Assembly (NCBI RefSeq): GCF_041435355.1
Contig: NZ_CP108442.1
Coordinates: 3,906,001 to 3,970,000, forward strand
Direction of reading: 5' to 3'
Length of the DNA stretch: 64,000 nt
DNA from: Streptomyces sp. NBC_01276
GTDB taxonomy: Bacteria; Actinomycetota; Actinomycetes; Streptomycetales; Streptomycetaceae
This document shows, piece after piece, positions 8,284 through 15,718 of this stretch (positions are counted from its first letter, which is position 1; each line of letters starts with the position of its first letter). A model generated the notes under the pieces. It was given only the letters and a program-made list of their open reading frames with translations, searched no databases and was not told where the DNA came from. The position numbers and the translations under genes are program-made.

Positions 8284-8867
8284 CCACCGCGAGGCGGGAC
8301 ACGTACACCCCGGAGACGCTGCTGACCGTCGCGGTCCAGGTCTTCAACGAGCGCGGCTACGACGGCACCTCCATGGAGCACCTCTCCAAGGCCGCGGGCA
8401 TCTCCAAGTCCTCCATCTACCACCACGTCGCGGGCAAGGAGGAGCTGCTGCGCCGGGCCGTCAGCCGGGCCCTGGACGGGCTCTTCGCGGTCCTGGAGGA
8501 GCCCGGGGCGGTACGGGGGTCCGCGGTCGCGCGCGTCGAGTACGTCACGCGCCGGACGGTCGAGGTACTGGTCGCCGAGCTGCCGTACGTCACCCTCCTG
8601 CTGCGCGTGCGCGGCAACACCCGGACCGAGCGCTGGGCCCTGGAGCGGCGCCGCGAGTTCGACCACCAGGTGGCCGACCTCCTCAAGGCCGCCGCGGCCG
8701 ACGGGGACCTGCGCGCGGACGTCGACATCCGGCTGGCCACCCGCCTGCTCTTCGGCATGGTGAACTCCCTGGTCGAGTGGTACCGCCCGCACCCGGGCAC
8801 CACCCCCGACCAGCTGGCCGACGCCGTGGTCAGCATGGCCCTGGACGGCCTGCGCACGGTGCGGTAA
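8280..8867 (+). CDS. TetR/AcrR family regulator (candidate PAA repressor)
   Basis: A 195-residue TetR protein. The N-terminal HTH (TLLTVAVQVFNERGYDGTSM and HLSKAAGISKSSIYHHVAGK, residues about 10-55) is standard; the C-terminal ligand domain ends in GMVNSLVEWYRPHPG. It is translationally coupled to paaH by an ATGA overlap. The nearby ACCGA-N4-TCGGT sites before paaA, paaN/paaH and the bkd operon make it the likely local repressor with an acyl-CoA effector, by analogy with TetR-type PaaR (inference). Confidence 0.9.
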   Translation: MTTARRDTYTPETLLTVAVQVFNERGYDGTSMEHLSKAAGISKSSIYHHVAGKEELLRRAVSRALDGLFAVLEEPGAVRGSAVARVEYVTRRTVEVLVAELPYVTLLLRVRGNTRTERWALERRREFDHQVADLLKAAAADGDLRADVDIRLATRLLFGMVNSLVEWYRPHPGTTPDQLADAVVSMALDGLRTVR

Positions 8868-8908
8868 TCCGTATCGCTGCTGGGCGCCGGGTTCCTGGGC
8901 GTCTTCGT

Positions 8909-9190
8909 GTGGGCGCCGCCGCCGGGGCCTGGCGGGCCAACTTCACGGTCGACACCGACGGGGACCCGTACGACGAGGAGTACGGCACGGCCTTCGCCCC
9001 GCACTTCGTCTTCCCGCTGGACCGCACCCCGCCCGGGGCGTTCGCCGCGATGGCGGCCGCCGCGGATCCCGATCTGGCGGTGGCGGTGGTCGACGGGCGG
9101 CTGATCGTGACGCCGACGGACGCGGAGTGGCCCGGCGGGGACCCCGTATGGCCGCCCGTCGGGCGGGGGAACGCGCTCAGTCCTCGCTGA
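8909..9190 (+). CDS. Short hypothetical protein, start uncertain
   Basis: About 93 residues. The segment from GAWRANFTVDTDGDPYDEEY to VVDGRLIVTPTDAEWPGG has strong GC3 bias and is clearly coding. The start is not clear: the GTG at 8909 has no good Shine-Dalgarno, and just upstream a hydrophobic run (LLGAGFLGVFVWA) appears in a different frame. An indel near 8900 may have separated an original membrane segment from this domain. It converges with the Lrp gene, overlapping it by 14 bp. Function unknown. Confidence 0.5.
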   Translation: MGAAAGAWRANFTVDTDGDPYDEEYGTAFAPHFVFPLDRTPPGAFAAMAAAADPDLAVAVVDGRLIVTPTDAEWPGGDPVWPPVGRGNALSPR

Positions 9191-9764
9191 GCGTCTGGGG
9201 CGCGGGCGGGCCCGTGGCGGGGGGCTGGTTCGGGCCCTGGTCCAGGAGGTCCGTCTCCTCGAAGACCAGCAGGGTGCGGGTGGAGAGGACCTCCGGGATG
9301 GCCTGGAGGCGGGTGAGGACCAGTTCGCGCAGGGTCCGGTTGTCCGGGGTGTGGACCAGCAGGAGGACGTCGAAATCCCCGCTGACCAGGGCGATGTGGG
9401 CCGCGCCCGGAAGCTCGCGCAGCTGCTCGCGCACCGTCCGCCAGGAGTTCTGGACGATCTTCAGGGTGATATACGCGGAAGCGCCCTGACCTGCGCGTTC
9501 GTGGTTCACGCGGGCCGTGAACCCCCGGATCACCCCGTCGTCGATCAGCCGGTTGATCCGGGCGTAGGCATTGGCCCGGGAGACGTGCACCTGCTCGGCC
9601 ACCGAACGTATCGACGCGCGGCCGTCCGCCTGGAGCAGCCGCATGATCGACCGGTCGATCGGATCCAGGGCGCGCGGCGGGGCAGCCGGTACCGGTGTGA
9701 CCCCCGGGGCGCTCCCCGGCGGGACCGGTGCGGAGCCCGCTCCGGCCATTTGTTCATCCGGCAT
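9177..9764 (-). CDS. Lrp/AsnC family regulator (BkdR-like)
   Basis: A 195-residue regulator. An unusual Ala/Pro-rich 30-residue leader is followed by the AsnC-type HTH (DPIDRSIMRLLQADGRASIR and AEQVHVSRANAYARINRLID) and a RAM ligand domain (HIALVSGDFDVLLLVHTPDN). The ATG at 9764 has GGGAGG upstream. It is divergent from the E1alpha-E1beta-E2 operon, the usual position for bkdR-type Lrp regulators that respond to branched-chain amino or keto acids (family knowledge). It is likely to regulate that operon together with the TetR site at 9866-9879. Confidence 0.88.
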   Translation of the reverse strand: MPDEQMAGAGSAPVPPGSAPGVTPVPAAPPRALDPIDRSIMRLLQADGRASIRSVAEQVHVSRANAYARINRLIDDGVIRGFTARVNHERAGQGASAYITLKIVQNSWRTVREQLRELPGAAHIALVSGDFDVLLLVHTPDNRTLRELVLTRLQAIPEVLSTRTLLVFEETDLLDQGPNQPPATGPPAPQTLSED

Positions 9765-9822
9765 TGGCCACTGCCTCCCTCTCCTGGACGTCCTGCACCC
9801 ATCCCAGGGGTCCGCCGCCACT

Positions 9823-9831
9823 TTGTCCACA
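9823..9831. promoter_or_regulatory. DnaA-box-like 9-mer (TTGTCCACA)
   Basis: An exact match to the Streptomyces DnaA-box consensus in the divergent Lrp/bkd promoter region, 34 bp from the TetR-type operator. It is a lone box, not an origin cluster. Confidence 0.4.
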
Positions 9832-9865
9832 GCCTGGAGCCGCCTGTAGCCAAATTGCGTCGGCG

Positions 9866-9879
9866 ACCGAACAATCGGT
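9866..9879. promoter_or_regulatory. TetR-type operator upstream of the bkd operon
   Basis: ACCGAACAATCGGT has the same ACCGA-N4-TCGGT layout as the paaA and paaN/paaH sites and differs at one spacer base. It sits 62 bp upstream of the E1alpha start, and suggests that the PAA regulator also reads out at branched-chain keto-acid oxidation. Confidence 0.62.
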
Positions 9880-9941
9880 AGGTGAGGCGCCTCACACCCG
9901 AGGCGTCCCTGCCCGCTTCCCACGAGGAGGTGTACGCCGCC

Positions 9942-11078
9942 ATGACGGTCCAAGAGCTGCCCGGTGCCGGTGCGTCCCACCGTGCCACCCCGCCGCCCGC
10001 CTGGAGGCCCCGTACGGAGGCCGCCCCGCTGCTTCCGGACCCCGAGCCCTACCGGGTGCTGGGCACCGAGGCGGCCGCCGGCCTCGACCCCGAGCTGATG
10101 CGCCGGTACTACGCCGAGCTGGTGCGCGGCCGCCGCTACAACGCGCAGGCCACCGCGCTGACCCGGCAGGGCCGTCTCGCCGTGTACCCGTCCACCGTCG
10201 GGCAGGAGGCCGCCGAGATCGCGGCCGCGCTGGTCCTGGAGGAGCAGGACTGGCTCTTCCCGAGCTACCGGGACACCCTCGCGGCCGTGGCCCGCGGGCT
10301 GGACCCCGTACAGGCGCTGACGCTGCTGCGCGGCGACTGGCACACCGGGTACGACCCGCGCGAGCACCGGATCGCCCCCCTGTGCACCCCGCTCGCCACC
10401 CAGCTGCCGCACGCGGTGGGCCTGGCGCACGCCGCCCGCCTGCGCGGCGACGAGGTCGTCGCGCTGGCCATGATCGGCGACGGCGGCACCAGCGAGGGCG
10501 ACTTCCACGAGGCGCTGAACTTCGCGGCCGTCTGGCAGGCCCCGGTGGTCTTCCTGGTCCAGAACAACGGCTTCGCGATATCCGTCCCCCTCGCCAAGCA
10601 GACGGCCGCCCCGACCCTGGCCCACAAGGCCGTGGGCTACGGGATGCCCGGCCGGCTGGTCGACGGGAACGACGTCGCCGCCCTCCACGAGGTCCTCACC
10701 GAGGCCGTTCAGCGGGCGCGCGCCGGCGGCGGACCGACCCTGATCGAGGCCGTCACGTACCGGATGGAGGCCCACACGAACGCCGACGACGCGACCCGCT
10801 ACCGCTCGGACGCCGAGGTGGAGGCCTGGAAGGCGCACGATCCGGTGCAGCTGCTGGAGAACGAGCTGACCGCCCGCGGGATCCTCGACGAGCAGGGCAT
10901 CCAGGAGGCCCGCGACGCCGCCGAGGCGATGGCGGCCACCCTCCGCGAGGGGATGAACGCCGACCCGGTCCTCGATCCGATGGACCTCTTCGCACACGTC
11001 TACGCGGAGCAGACCGGCCGGCTGCGCGAGCAGGCGGACCAGCTGCGCGCCGAACTGGAAGCCGAGGACGACGCATGA
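9942..11078 (+). CDS. bkdA: Branched-chain 2-oxoacid dehydrogenase E1 alpha subunit
   Basis: A 378-residue thiamine-diphosphate E1 alpha subunit that, with E1 beta, decarboxylates branched-chain 2-oxoacids and passes the acyl group to lipoyl-E2. The ThDP motif is AMIGDGGTSEGDFHEALNFA ending in VQNN. YPSTVGQEAAEIAAALVLEE and WLFPSYRDTLAAVARG are family signatures. The ATG at 9942 is preceded by AGGAGG; an in-frame ATG at 9882 lies too close to the operator. The stop overlaps E1 beta (ATGA). Products feed branched fatty acids and polyketide starters. A pyruvate-type substrate cannot be excluded by sequence alone. Confidence 0.9.
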   Translation: MTVQELPGAGASHRATPPPAWRPRTEAAPLLPDPEPYRVLGTEAAAGLDPELMRRYYAELVRGRRYNAQATALTRQGRLAVYPSTVGQEAAEIAAALVLEEQDWLFPSYRDTLAAVARGLDPVQALTLLRGDWHTGYDPREHRIAPLCTPLATQLPHAVGLAHAARLRGDEVVALAMIGDGGTSEGDFHEALNFAAVWQAPVVFLVQNNGFAISVPLAKQTAAPTLAHKAVGYGMPGRLVDGNDVAALHEVLTEAVQRARAGGGPTLIEAVTYRMEAHTNADDATRYRSDAEVEAWKAHDPVQLLENELTARGILDEQGIQEARDAAEAMAATLREGMNADPVLDPMDLFAHVYAEQTGRLREQADQLRAELEAEDDA

Positions 11079-12082
11079 GCACGGTGACCCGGCCCGGGGT
11101 CAAGCCCGCGACGATGGCCCAGGCGCTGACCCGGGCCATGCGCGACGCGATGGCCGAGGACCCGACCGTCCACGTCATGGGCGAGGACGTCGGCGCGCTC
11201 GGCGGGGTCTTCCGGATCACCGACGGGCTCGTGAAGGAGTTCGGCGAGGACCGCGTGACGGACACCCCGCTCGCCGAGGCCGGAATCCTCGGCGCGGCGG
11301 TGGGCATGGCCATGTACGGGCTGCGGCCGGTCGTGGAGATGCAGTTCGACGCGTTCGCGTACCCGGCCTTCGAGCAGCTCATCTCGCACGTCGCGAAGAT
11401 GCGCAACCGCACCCGGGGCGCGATGCCGCTGCCGATCACCATCCGGGTGCCGTACGGCGGCGGCATCGGCGGCGTCGAGCACCACTGCGACTCCTCCGAG
11501 GCGTACTACACGGCCACCCCCGGCCTCCACGTGGTGACCCCGGCGACCGTCGAGGACGCGTACGGGCTGCTGCGCGCGTCCATCGCGAGCGACGACCCGG
11601 TGGTCTTCCTTGAGCCCAAGCGGCTCTACTGGTCGAAGGCGCAGTGGTCGCCGGAGGCCCCGGCGGCGGTCCCGGGCATCGGGAAGGCCCTGGTCCGGCG
11701 GACGGGCACGAGCGCCACTCTGATCACCTACGGTCCTTCGGTGCCGGTCTGCCTGGAGGCGGCCGAGGCGGCGCGCGAGGAGGGCTGGGACCTGGAGGTC
11801 GTCGACCTGCGCTCGCTGGTGCCCTTCGACGAGGAGACCGTCGTGGCCTCCGTGCGCCGGACGGGGCGTGCGGTCGTGGTTCACGAGGCGGCCGGCTTCG
11901 GCGGGCCCGGGGCGGAGATCGCCGCGCGGGTGGCCGAGCGGTGCTTCCACCACCTGGAGGCGCCGGTGCTGCGGGTGACGGGCTTCGACATCCCGTATCC
12001 GCCGCCGATGCTGGAGAAGCACCACCTGCCGGGAGTGGACCGGATCCTGGACGCCGTGGCCCGGCTGCAGTGGGAGAACTGA
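11075..12082 (+). CDS. bkdB: Branched-chain 2-oxoacid dehydrogenase E1 beta subunit
   Basis: A 335-residue transketolase-type E1 beta. Recognisable blocks are HVMGEDVGALGGVFRITDGL, DTPLAEAGILGAAVGMAMYG, MQFDAFAYPAFEQLISHVAK and RVPYGGGIGGVEHHCDSSEA, with the C-terminal transketolase domain beginning around LITYGPSVPVCLEAAEAA. It starts at an ATG overlapping the E1 alpha stop, and its own stop overlaps the E2 start (TGATG), so the three subunits are translated as a tightly coupled unit. Confidence 0.92.
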   Translation: MSTVTRPGVKPATMAQALTRAMRDAMAEDPTVHVMGEDVGALGGVFRITDGLVKEFGEDRVTDTPLAEAGILGAAVGMAMYGLRPVVEMQFDAFAYPAFEQLISHVAKMRNRTRGAMPLPITIRVPYGGGIGGVEHHCDSSEAYYTATPGLHVVTPATVEDAYGLLRASIASDDPVVFLEPKRLYWSKAQWSPEAPAAVPGIGKALVRRTGTSATLITYGPSVPVCLEAAEAAREEGWDLEVVDLRSLVPFDEETVVASVRRTGRAVVVHEAAGFGGPGAEIAARVAERCFHHLEAPVLRVTGFDIPYPPPMLEKHHLPGVDRILDAVARLQWEN

Positions 12083-13410
12083 TGCCGCAGGTACTGGAGT
12101 TCAAGCTGCCCGACCTCGGTGAGGGGCTGACCGAGGCGGAGATCGTGCGCTGGCTGGTGGCCGTGGGCGACGTCGTCGAGATCGACCAGCCGGTGGTCGA
12201 GGTGGAGACCGCCAAGGCGATGGTCGAGGTGCCGTGTCCCTACGGGGGCGTGGTCACCGCGCGCTTCGGCGAGGAGGGTACGGAGCTTCCGGTGGGGGCT
12301 CCGCTGATCACCGTCGCGGTGGGGTCGGTGACGGAGCCGGAGGCCGAGGCGTCGGACGCGCCGTCGGGGTCCGGGAACGTGCTCGTCGGGTACGGCACCG
12401 ACCACTCGCGGCCGGCACGGCGGCGCAGGATCCGGCCGGGTGCGGGTGCGGGTGCGGGTGCGGGTGCGGGTGCGGGTGCGGGTGCGGGTGCCGGTGCCGG
12501 TGCTGCTGTGGCGCCGGTCGCGGTGGCCGTGGCGCCGGCCGGGCCGGTGGCGGTGATCTCGCCGCTGGTGCGCAAGCTGGCCCGGGACAACGGCATCGAC
12601 CTGCGGGCGCTGCGCGGGAGCGGGCCCGAGGGCCTGATCCTGCGGGCCGACGTGGAGGCGGCGCTGCGTCCGGCGGCCCCCGCGGCGGCTCCGGTTCCCG
12701 TGGCGGCGGCCGCCGCCGCACAGGGCGAGCGGATCCCCCTCAAGGGGCTGCGCGGCGCCGTGGCGGAGAAGCTGTCGCGCAGCCGGCGCGAGATCCCCGA
12801 GGCGACCTGCTGGGTCGACGCGGACGCCACCGAACTGATGGCGGCCCGGGCCGCGATGAACGCGGTGGACGGACCGAAGATCTCGGTGCTCGCCCTGCTG
12901 GCCCGGATCTGCACGGCCGCGCTGGCCAAGTACCCCGAGCTGAACTCCACCGTGGACCTCGCGGCGAACGAGATCGTCCGGCTCCCGGCCGTGCACCTCG
13001 GCTTCGCCGCCCAGACCGAGCGCGGGCTGATGGTCCCGGTCGTCCGGGACGCCCAGACGCGCAGCCCCGAGTCCCTGTCGGCGGAGTTCGCACGGCTGAC
13101 GGAGCTGGCGCGGGCGGGCAAGCTGACGCCGGCGGACCTCACGGGCGGCACGTTCACCCTGAACAACTACGGGGTGTTCGGGGTCGACGGCTCCACGCCG
13201 ATCATCAACCACCCCGAGGCGGCGATGCTCGGAGTGGGCCGGATCATCCCGAAGCCGTGGGTGTACCGGGGTGAGCTGGCCGTGCGTCAGGTCGTCCAGC
13301 TGTCCCTGACGTTCGACCACCGGGTGTGCGACGGCGGCGCCGCGGGCGGGTTCCTGCGGTACGTGGCCGACTGCGTGGAGAACCCGGCGGTGCTCCTGAG
13401 GGCGCTGTAG
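12082..13410 (+). CDS. bkdC: Dihydrolipoamide acyltransferase E2 of the bkd complex
   Basis: A 442-residue E2 core. Residues 1-80 form one lipoyl domain (VEVETAKAMVEVP, lipoylated Lys45). Next comes a flexible linker containing an exact Gly-Ala repeat coded by nine GGGTGC hexamers. The peripheral-subunit-binding domain is SPLVRKLARDNGIDLRALRG, and the catalytic domain ends in SLTFDHRVCDGGAAGGFLRY (active-site His in DHRxxDG). No E3 gene accompanies the operon, so dihydrolipoamide dehydrogenase must come from elsewhere. Confidence 0.92.
   Translation: MPQVLEFKLPDLGEGLTEAEIVRWLVAVGDVVEIDQPVVEVETAKAMVEVPCPYGGVVTARFGEEGTELPVGAPLITVAVGSVTEPEAEASDAPSGSGNVLVGYGTDHSRPARRRRIRPGAGAGAGAGAGAGAGAGAGAGAAVAPVAVAVAPAGPVAVISPLVRKLARDNGIDLRALRGSGPEGLILRADVEAALRPAAPAAAPVPVAAAAAAQGERIPLKGLRGAVAEKLSRSRREIPEATCWVDADATELMAARAAMNAVDGPKISVLALLARICTAALAKYPELNSTVDLAANEIVRLPAVHLGFAAQTERGLMVPVVRDAQTRSPESLSAEFARLTELARAGKLTPADLTGGTFTLNNYGVFGVDGSTPIINHPEAAMLGVGRIIPKPWVYRGELAVRQVVQLSLTFDHRVCDGGAAGGFLRYVADCVENPAVLLRAL
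12438..12491 (+). repeat. Nine perfect GGGTGC hexamer repeats in the E2 linker
   Basis: Nine uninterrupted copies of GGGTGC are followed by two CGGTGC variants. They are in frame and encode a Gly-Ala run in the interdomain linker. Because the unit is six bases, slippage would change linker length in two-residue steps without a frameshift. Confidence 0.95.
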
Positions 13411-13430
13411 GGGCCGTTCGCTCGCAGCAG

Positions 13431-13471
13431 CCCGCCCGCTCCCCGGGGTTCCGTCCCGGGGAGCGGGCGGG
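13431..13471. terminator. Strong hairpin terminator after bkd operon
   Basis: Two perfectly complementary 17-base arms (13431-13447 and 13455-13471) enclose a 7-base loop, 21 bp after the E2 stop. It can serve both the bkd operon and the convergent quinone oxidoreductase gene. Confidence 0.88.
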
Positions 13472-13490
13472 CGCGTGTCAGGTGGCCCAG

Positions 13491-13555
13491 CCGGCCGGCC
13501 CAGCCGGCCGGCCCAGCCGGCCGGCCCAGCCGGCCGGCCCAGTCGGCCGGCCCGG
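13491..13555. repeat. Tandem 13-bp repeat CCGGCCGGCCCAG
   Basis: Four exact copies of CCGGCCGGCCCAG plus a degenerate fifth (TCGGCCGGCCCGG) lie between the bkd terminator and the 3' end of the oxidoreductase gene. The run is non-coding, self-complementary in parts (CCGGCCGG) and probably a slippage array. Confidence 0.85.
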
Positions 13556-13579
13556 CGCGCCGCACGGCGTCGTAGGTCG

Positions 13580-14557
13580 TCAGGTCGTCAGGAGGAGTTT
13601 GCCCACGTGGGTGCTGGACTCCAGGACGCGGTGGGCCTCGGCGGCCTCCCGCATCGGGTAGGTCGCGTGGACCACCGGACGGACGCGGCCCGAGGCGATC
13701 AGGGGCCACACGTGTTCCCGTACGGCGGCCACGATGGCCGCCTTCTCCTCCAGCGGCCGGGTCCGCAGCGAGGTCGCCGTGATCGCCGCCCGCTTCGCCA
13801 GCAGCGCGCCCAGGTTCACCTCGGCCTTCACCCCGCCCTGGAGCCCGATGATCGCGAGGCGGCCGTTCACGGCCAGCGCGTCCAGGTTCCGCGCCAGGTA
13901 CTTCGCGCCCATGATGTCCAGGATCACGTCCGCCCCGGCCCCGCCCGTCGCGGCCCGCACCTCCTCCACGAAGTCCTGCTCGCGGTAGTCGACCAGGACG
14001 TCCGCGCCCAGCTCCGCGCAGCGGTCCAGCTTCTCCTTGCCGCCCGCCGTGACCGCCACCCGCGCCCCGACGGCCTTGCCCAGCTGGATCGCCATGGTGC
14101 CGATCCCGCTGGACCCGCCGTGCACCAGCAGGGTCTCGCCGGGACGCAGCCCGGCGACCATGAACACGTTGGACCACACGGTGCAGACGACCTCGGGCAG
14201 CGCGGCGGCCGCCACCAGGTCGACCCCGGCGGGCACCGGCAGCAGCTGACCCACCGGGACGGCCACGCGCTCCGCGTACCCGCCGCCGGACAGCAGCGCG
14301 CACACCTCGTCGCCCACCGACCAGCCGGACACCCCCGGCCCCAGGGCGGCGATCCGCCCGGAACACTCCAGGCCCGGGTGGCGCGAGGCGCCGGGCGGAG
14401 GATCGTAGAACCCCTGACGCTGAAGGACGTCGGCGCGGTTCACGGCGCTCGCCGCGACCTCGACGAGCACCTCCCCCTCGCCCGCCACCGGATCGGGTAC
14501 CTCTGCCCAGACGAGGGCCTCGGGGCCGCCGGGCTGCTCGATGGTGATCGCATGCAT
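13580..14557 (-). CDS. NAD(P)H-quinone oxidoreductase (zeta-crystallin-like MDR)
   Basis: A 325-residue medium-chain dehydrogenase/reductase without zinc-ligand cysteines. It opens MHAITIEQPGGPEALVWAEV and has NRADVLQRQGFYDPPPGASR, the nucleotide-binding motif ETLLVHGGSSGIGTMAIQLG, and VILDIMGAKYLARNLDALAV, as in PIG3/quinone-reductase proteins. It likely reduces quinones or enals with NADPH. It lies alone between the bkd terminator and the K+ channel gene. Confidence 0.9.
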   Translation of the reverse strand: MHAITIEQPGGPEALVWAEVPDPVAGEGEVLVEVAASAVNRADVLQRQGFYDPPPGASRHPGLECSGRIAALGPGVSGWSVGDEVCALLSGGGYAERVAVPVGQLLPVPAGVDLVAAAALPEVVCTVWSNVFMVAGLRPGETLLVHGGSSGIGTMAIQLGKAVGARVAVTAGGKEKLDRCAELGADVLVDYREQDFVEEVRAATGGAGADVILDIMGAKYLARNLDALAVNGRLAIIGLQGGVKAEVNLGALLAKRAAITATSLRTRPLEEKAAIVAAVREHVWPLIASGRVRPVVHATYPMREAAEAHRVLESSTHVGKLLLTT

Positions 14558-14617
14558 GGCCCGGAATCTACGCGACCCGGCGCGCCCCGCCCAGTACGGT
14601 CCGGGCCGATTCCCCGG

Positions 14618-15718
14618 TCAGTCCGGCGGGCCGAGAGCGACGTGATGGGTCGTCGGAGGCGCTGCCCGCACGATGGTGATCAGGCGGTCCGTCAGCTGGA
14701 GGGGGCTCGCGTGCGGGTCGTCGTAGGCGAGGAGCCGGTGCCCGCGCAGCACGCTGATCACCAGGTCCTCCGTCTCCCGCACCCCGCGCCCGACTTCGGC
14801 CTTCCGGACGGGCCGTTCGATCAGGTCCAGGCCGCTGCCCTGGTGGATCAGGTCCTCCATCACGGTGCCCGCGCTCGGACTCAGCACGGACAGGCCCAGG
14901 AGCCGCCCGGCCGCGCTCGCGCTGGTGATGACCGCGTCCGCGCCGGACTGCTTCAGCAGTGGGGCGTTCTCCTCCTCGCGGACCGCCGCGACGATCTTCG
15001 CCCCGCGGTTGAGCTGGCGGGCCGTCAGCGTCACCAGCACCGCCGTGTCGTCGCGCTGCGTGGCGATGACGATCTGACGGGCCTTCTGGACCTCGGCCCG
15101 CAACAGGACGTCGGAGCGGGTGGCATCGCCGACGACCCCCGTGAACCCCTCCGCGTTGGCGCTGTCGATCACCTTGGCGCTGGGGTCGACGATGACGATC
15201 TGCTCCCTCTGGAGGCCGGTCGCCAGCAGCGTCTGCAGGGCCGAGCGGCCCTTGGTGCCGAAGCCGACGACGACCGTGTGCTCACGCAAGTTCTTCCTCC
15301 AACGGCGCAGCCGCCATTCTTCGCGGGTGCGTTCCGTCAGCACCTCCAGCGTGGTGCCGACCAGGATGATCAGGAACAGCACGCGCAACGGGGTGATCAC
15401 CAGGATGTTGATCAGCCGTGCGCTGTCGCTGTACGGGACGATGTCGCCGTAGCCCGTCGTCGACAGGGTCACGGTCGCGTAGTAGAAGCAGTCGAGGAGG
15501 TCGACCTCCTCGTTGGCGTTGTCGTGGTAGCCGCCGCGGTCGAGCCAGACGATCAGGACCGTCAGGAACAGTACGCACAGCGCCATCAGCAGCCGTTTCG
15601 CCACCTGCCGCAGCGGCCTCTCGACCACACGGTTGGGGAGCTTGATCCGGCGCGAGACGAGCTTCTCGTCCGCGTCCCGGGCCATGGCGTCGTCGCCGTG
15701 CAGTTTCACGTGAAACAT
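14618..15718 (-). CDS. Potassium channel protein with TrkA-N (RCK) domain
   Basis: A 366-residue two-TM ion channel: a TM helix around residues 42-59, pore helix and filter YYATVTLSTTGYGDIVPYSD (TTGYGD at 87-92), a second TM around 102-124, then a cytoplasmic RCK/TrkA-N domain (TVVVGFGTKGRSALQTLLAT). The ATG at 15718 overlaps the moeA stop by 13 bp and lies directly behind a G-rich ribosome-binding tract inside moeA. An internal ATG (15685) lacks a Shine-Dalgarno. The first codons coincide with a parS site (15703-15716). Confidence 0.9.
   Translation of the reverse strand: MFHVKLHGDDAMARDADEKLVSRRIKLPNRVVERPLRQVAKRLLMALCVLFLTVLIVWLDRGGYHDNANEEVDLLDCFYYATVTLSTTGYGDIVPYSDSARLINILVITPLRVLFLIILVGTTLEVLTERTREEWRLRRWRKNLREHTVVVGFGTKGRSALQTLLATGLQREQIVIVDPSAKVIDSANAEGFTGVVGDATRSDVLLRAEVQKARQIVIATQRDDTAVLVTLTARQLNRGAKIVAAVREEENAPLLKQSGADAVITSASAAGRLLGLSVLSPSAGTVMEDLIHQGSGLDLIERPVRKAEVGRGVRETEDLVISVLRGHRLLAYDDPHASPLQLTDRLITIVRAAPPTTHHVALGPPD
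15703..15716. promoter_or_regulatory. parS centromere-like site, perfect consensus
   Basis: GTTTCACGTGAAAC is a perfect 14-bp palindrome identical to the parS motif bound by ParB in Streptomyces and nearly identical to the B. subtilis 16-mer. It lies at the moeA/K+ channel junction and is read in frame in the channel gene as F-H-V-K. parS sites cluster around oriC in Streptomyces (established knowledge), which places this window in the chromosome core. Confidence 0.9.

Noticed and set aside
9823..9831. Replication origin suggested by DnaA-like boxes
   Set aside because: Only isolated boxes are present; a Streptomyces oriC holds a dense cluster and the dnaA-dnaN context, which is absent.
12438..13555. 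CRISPR-like array from the tandem repeats
   Set aside because: Units are 6 and 13 bp with no spacers and no cas genes; they are simple tandem repeats.
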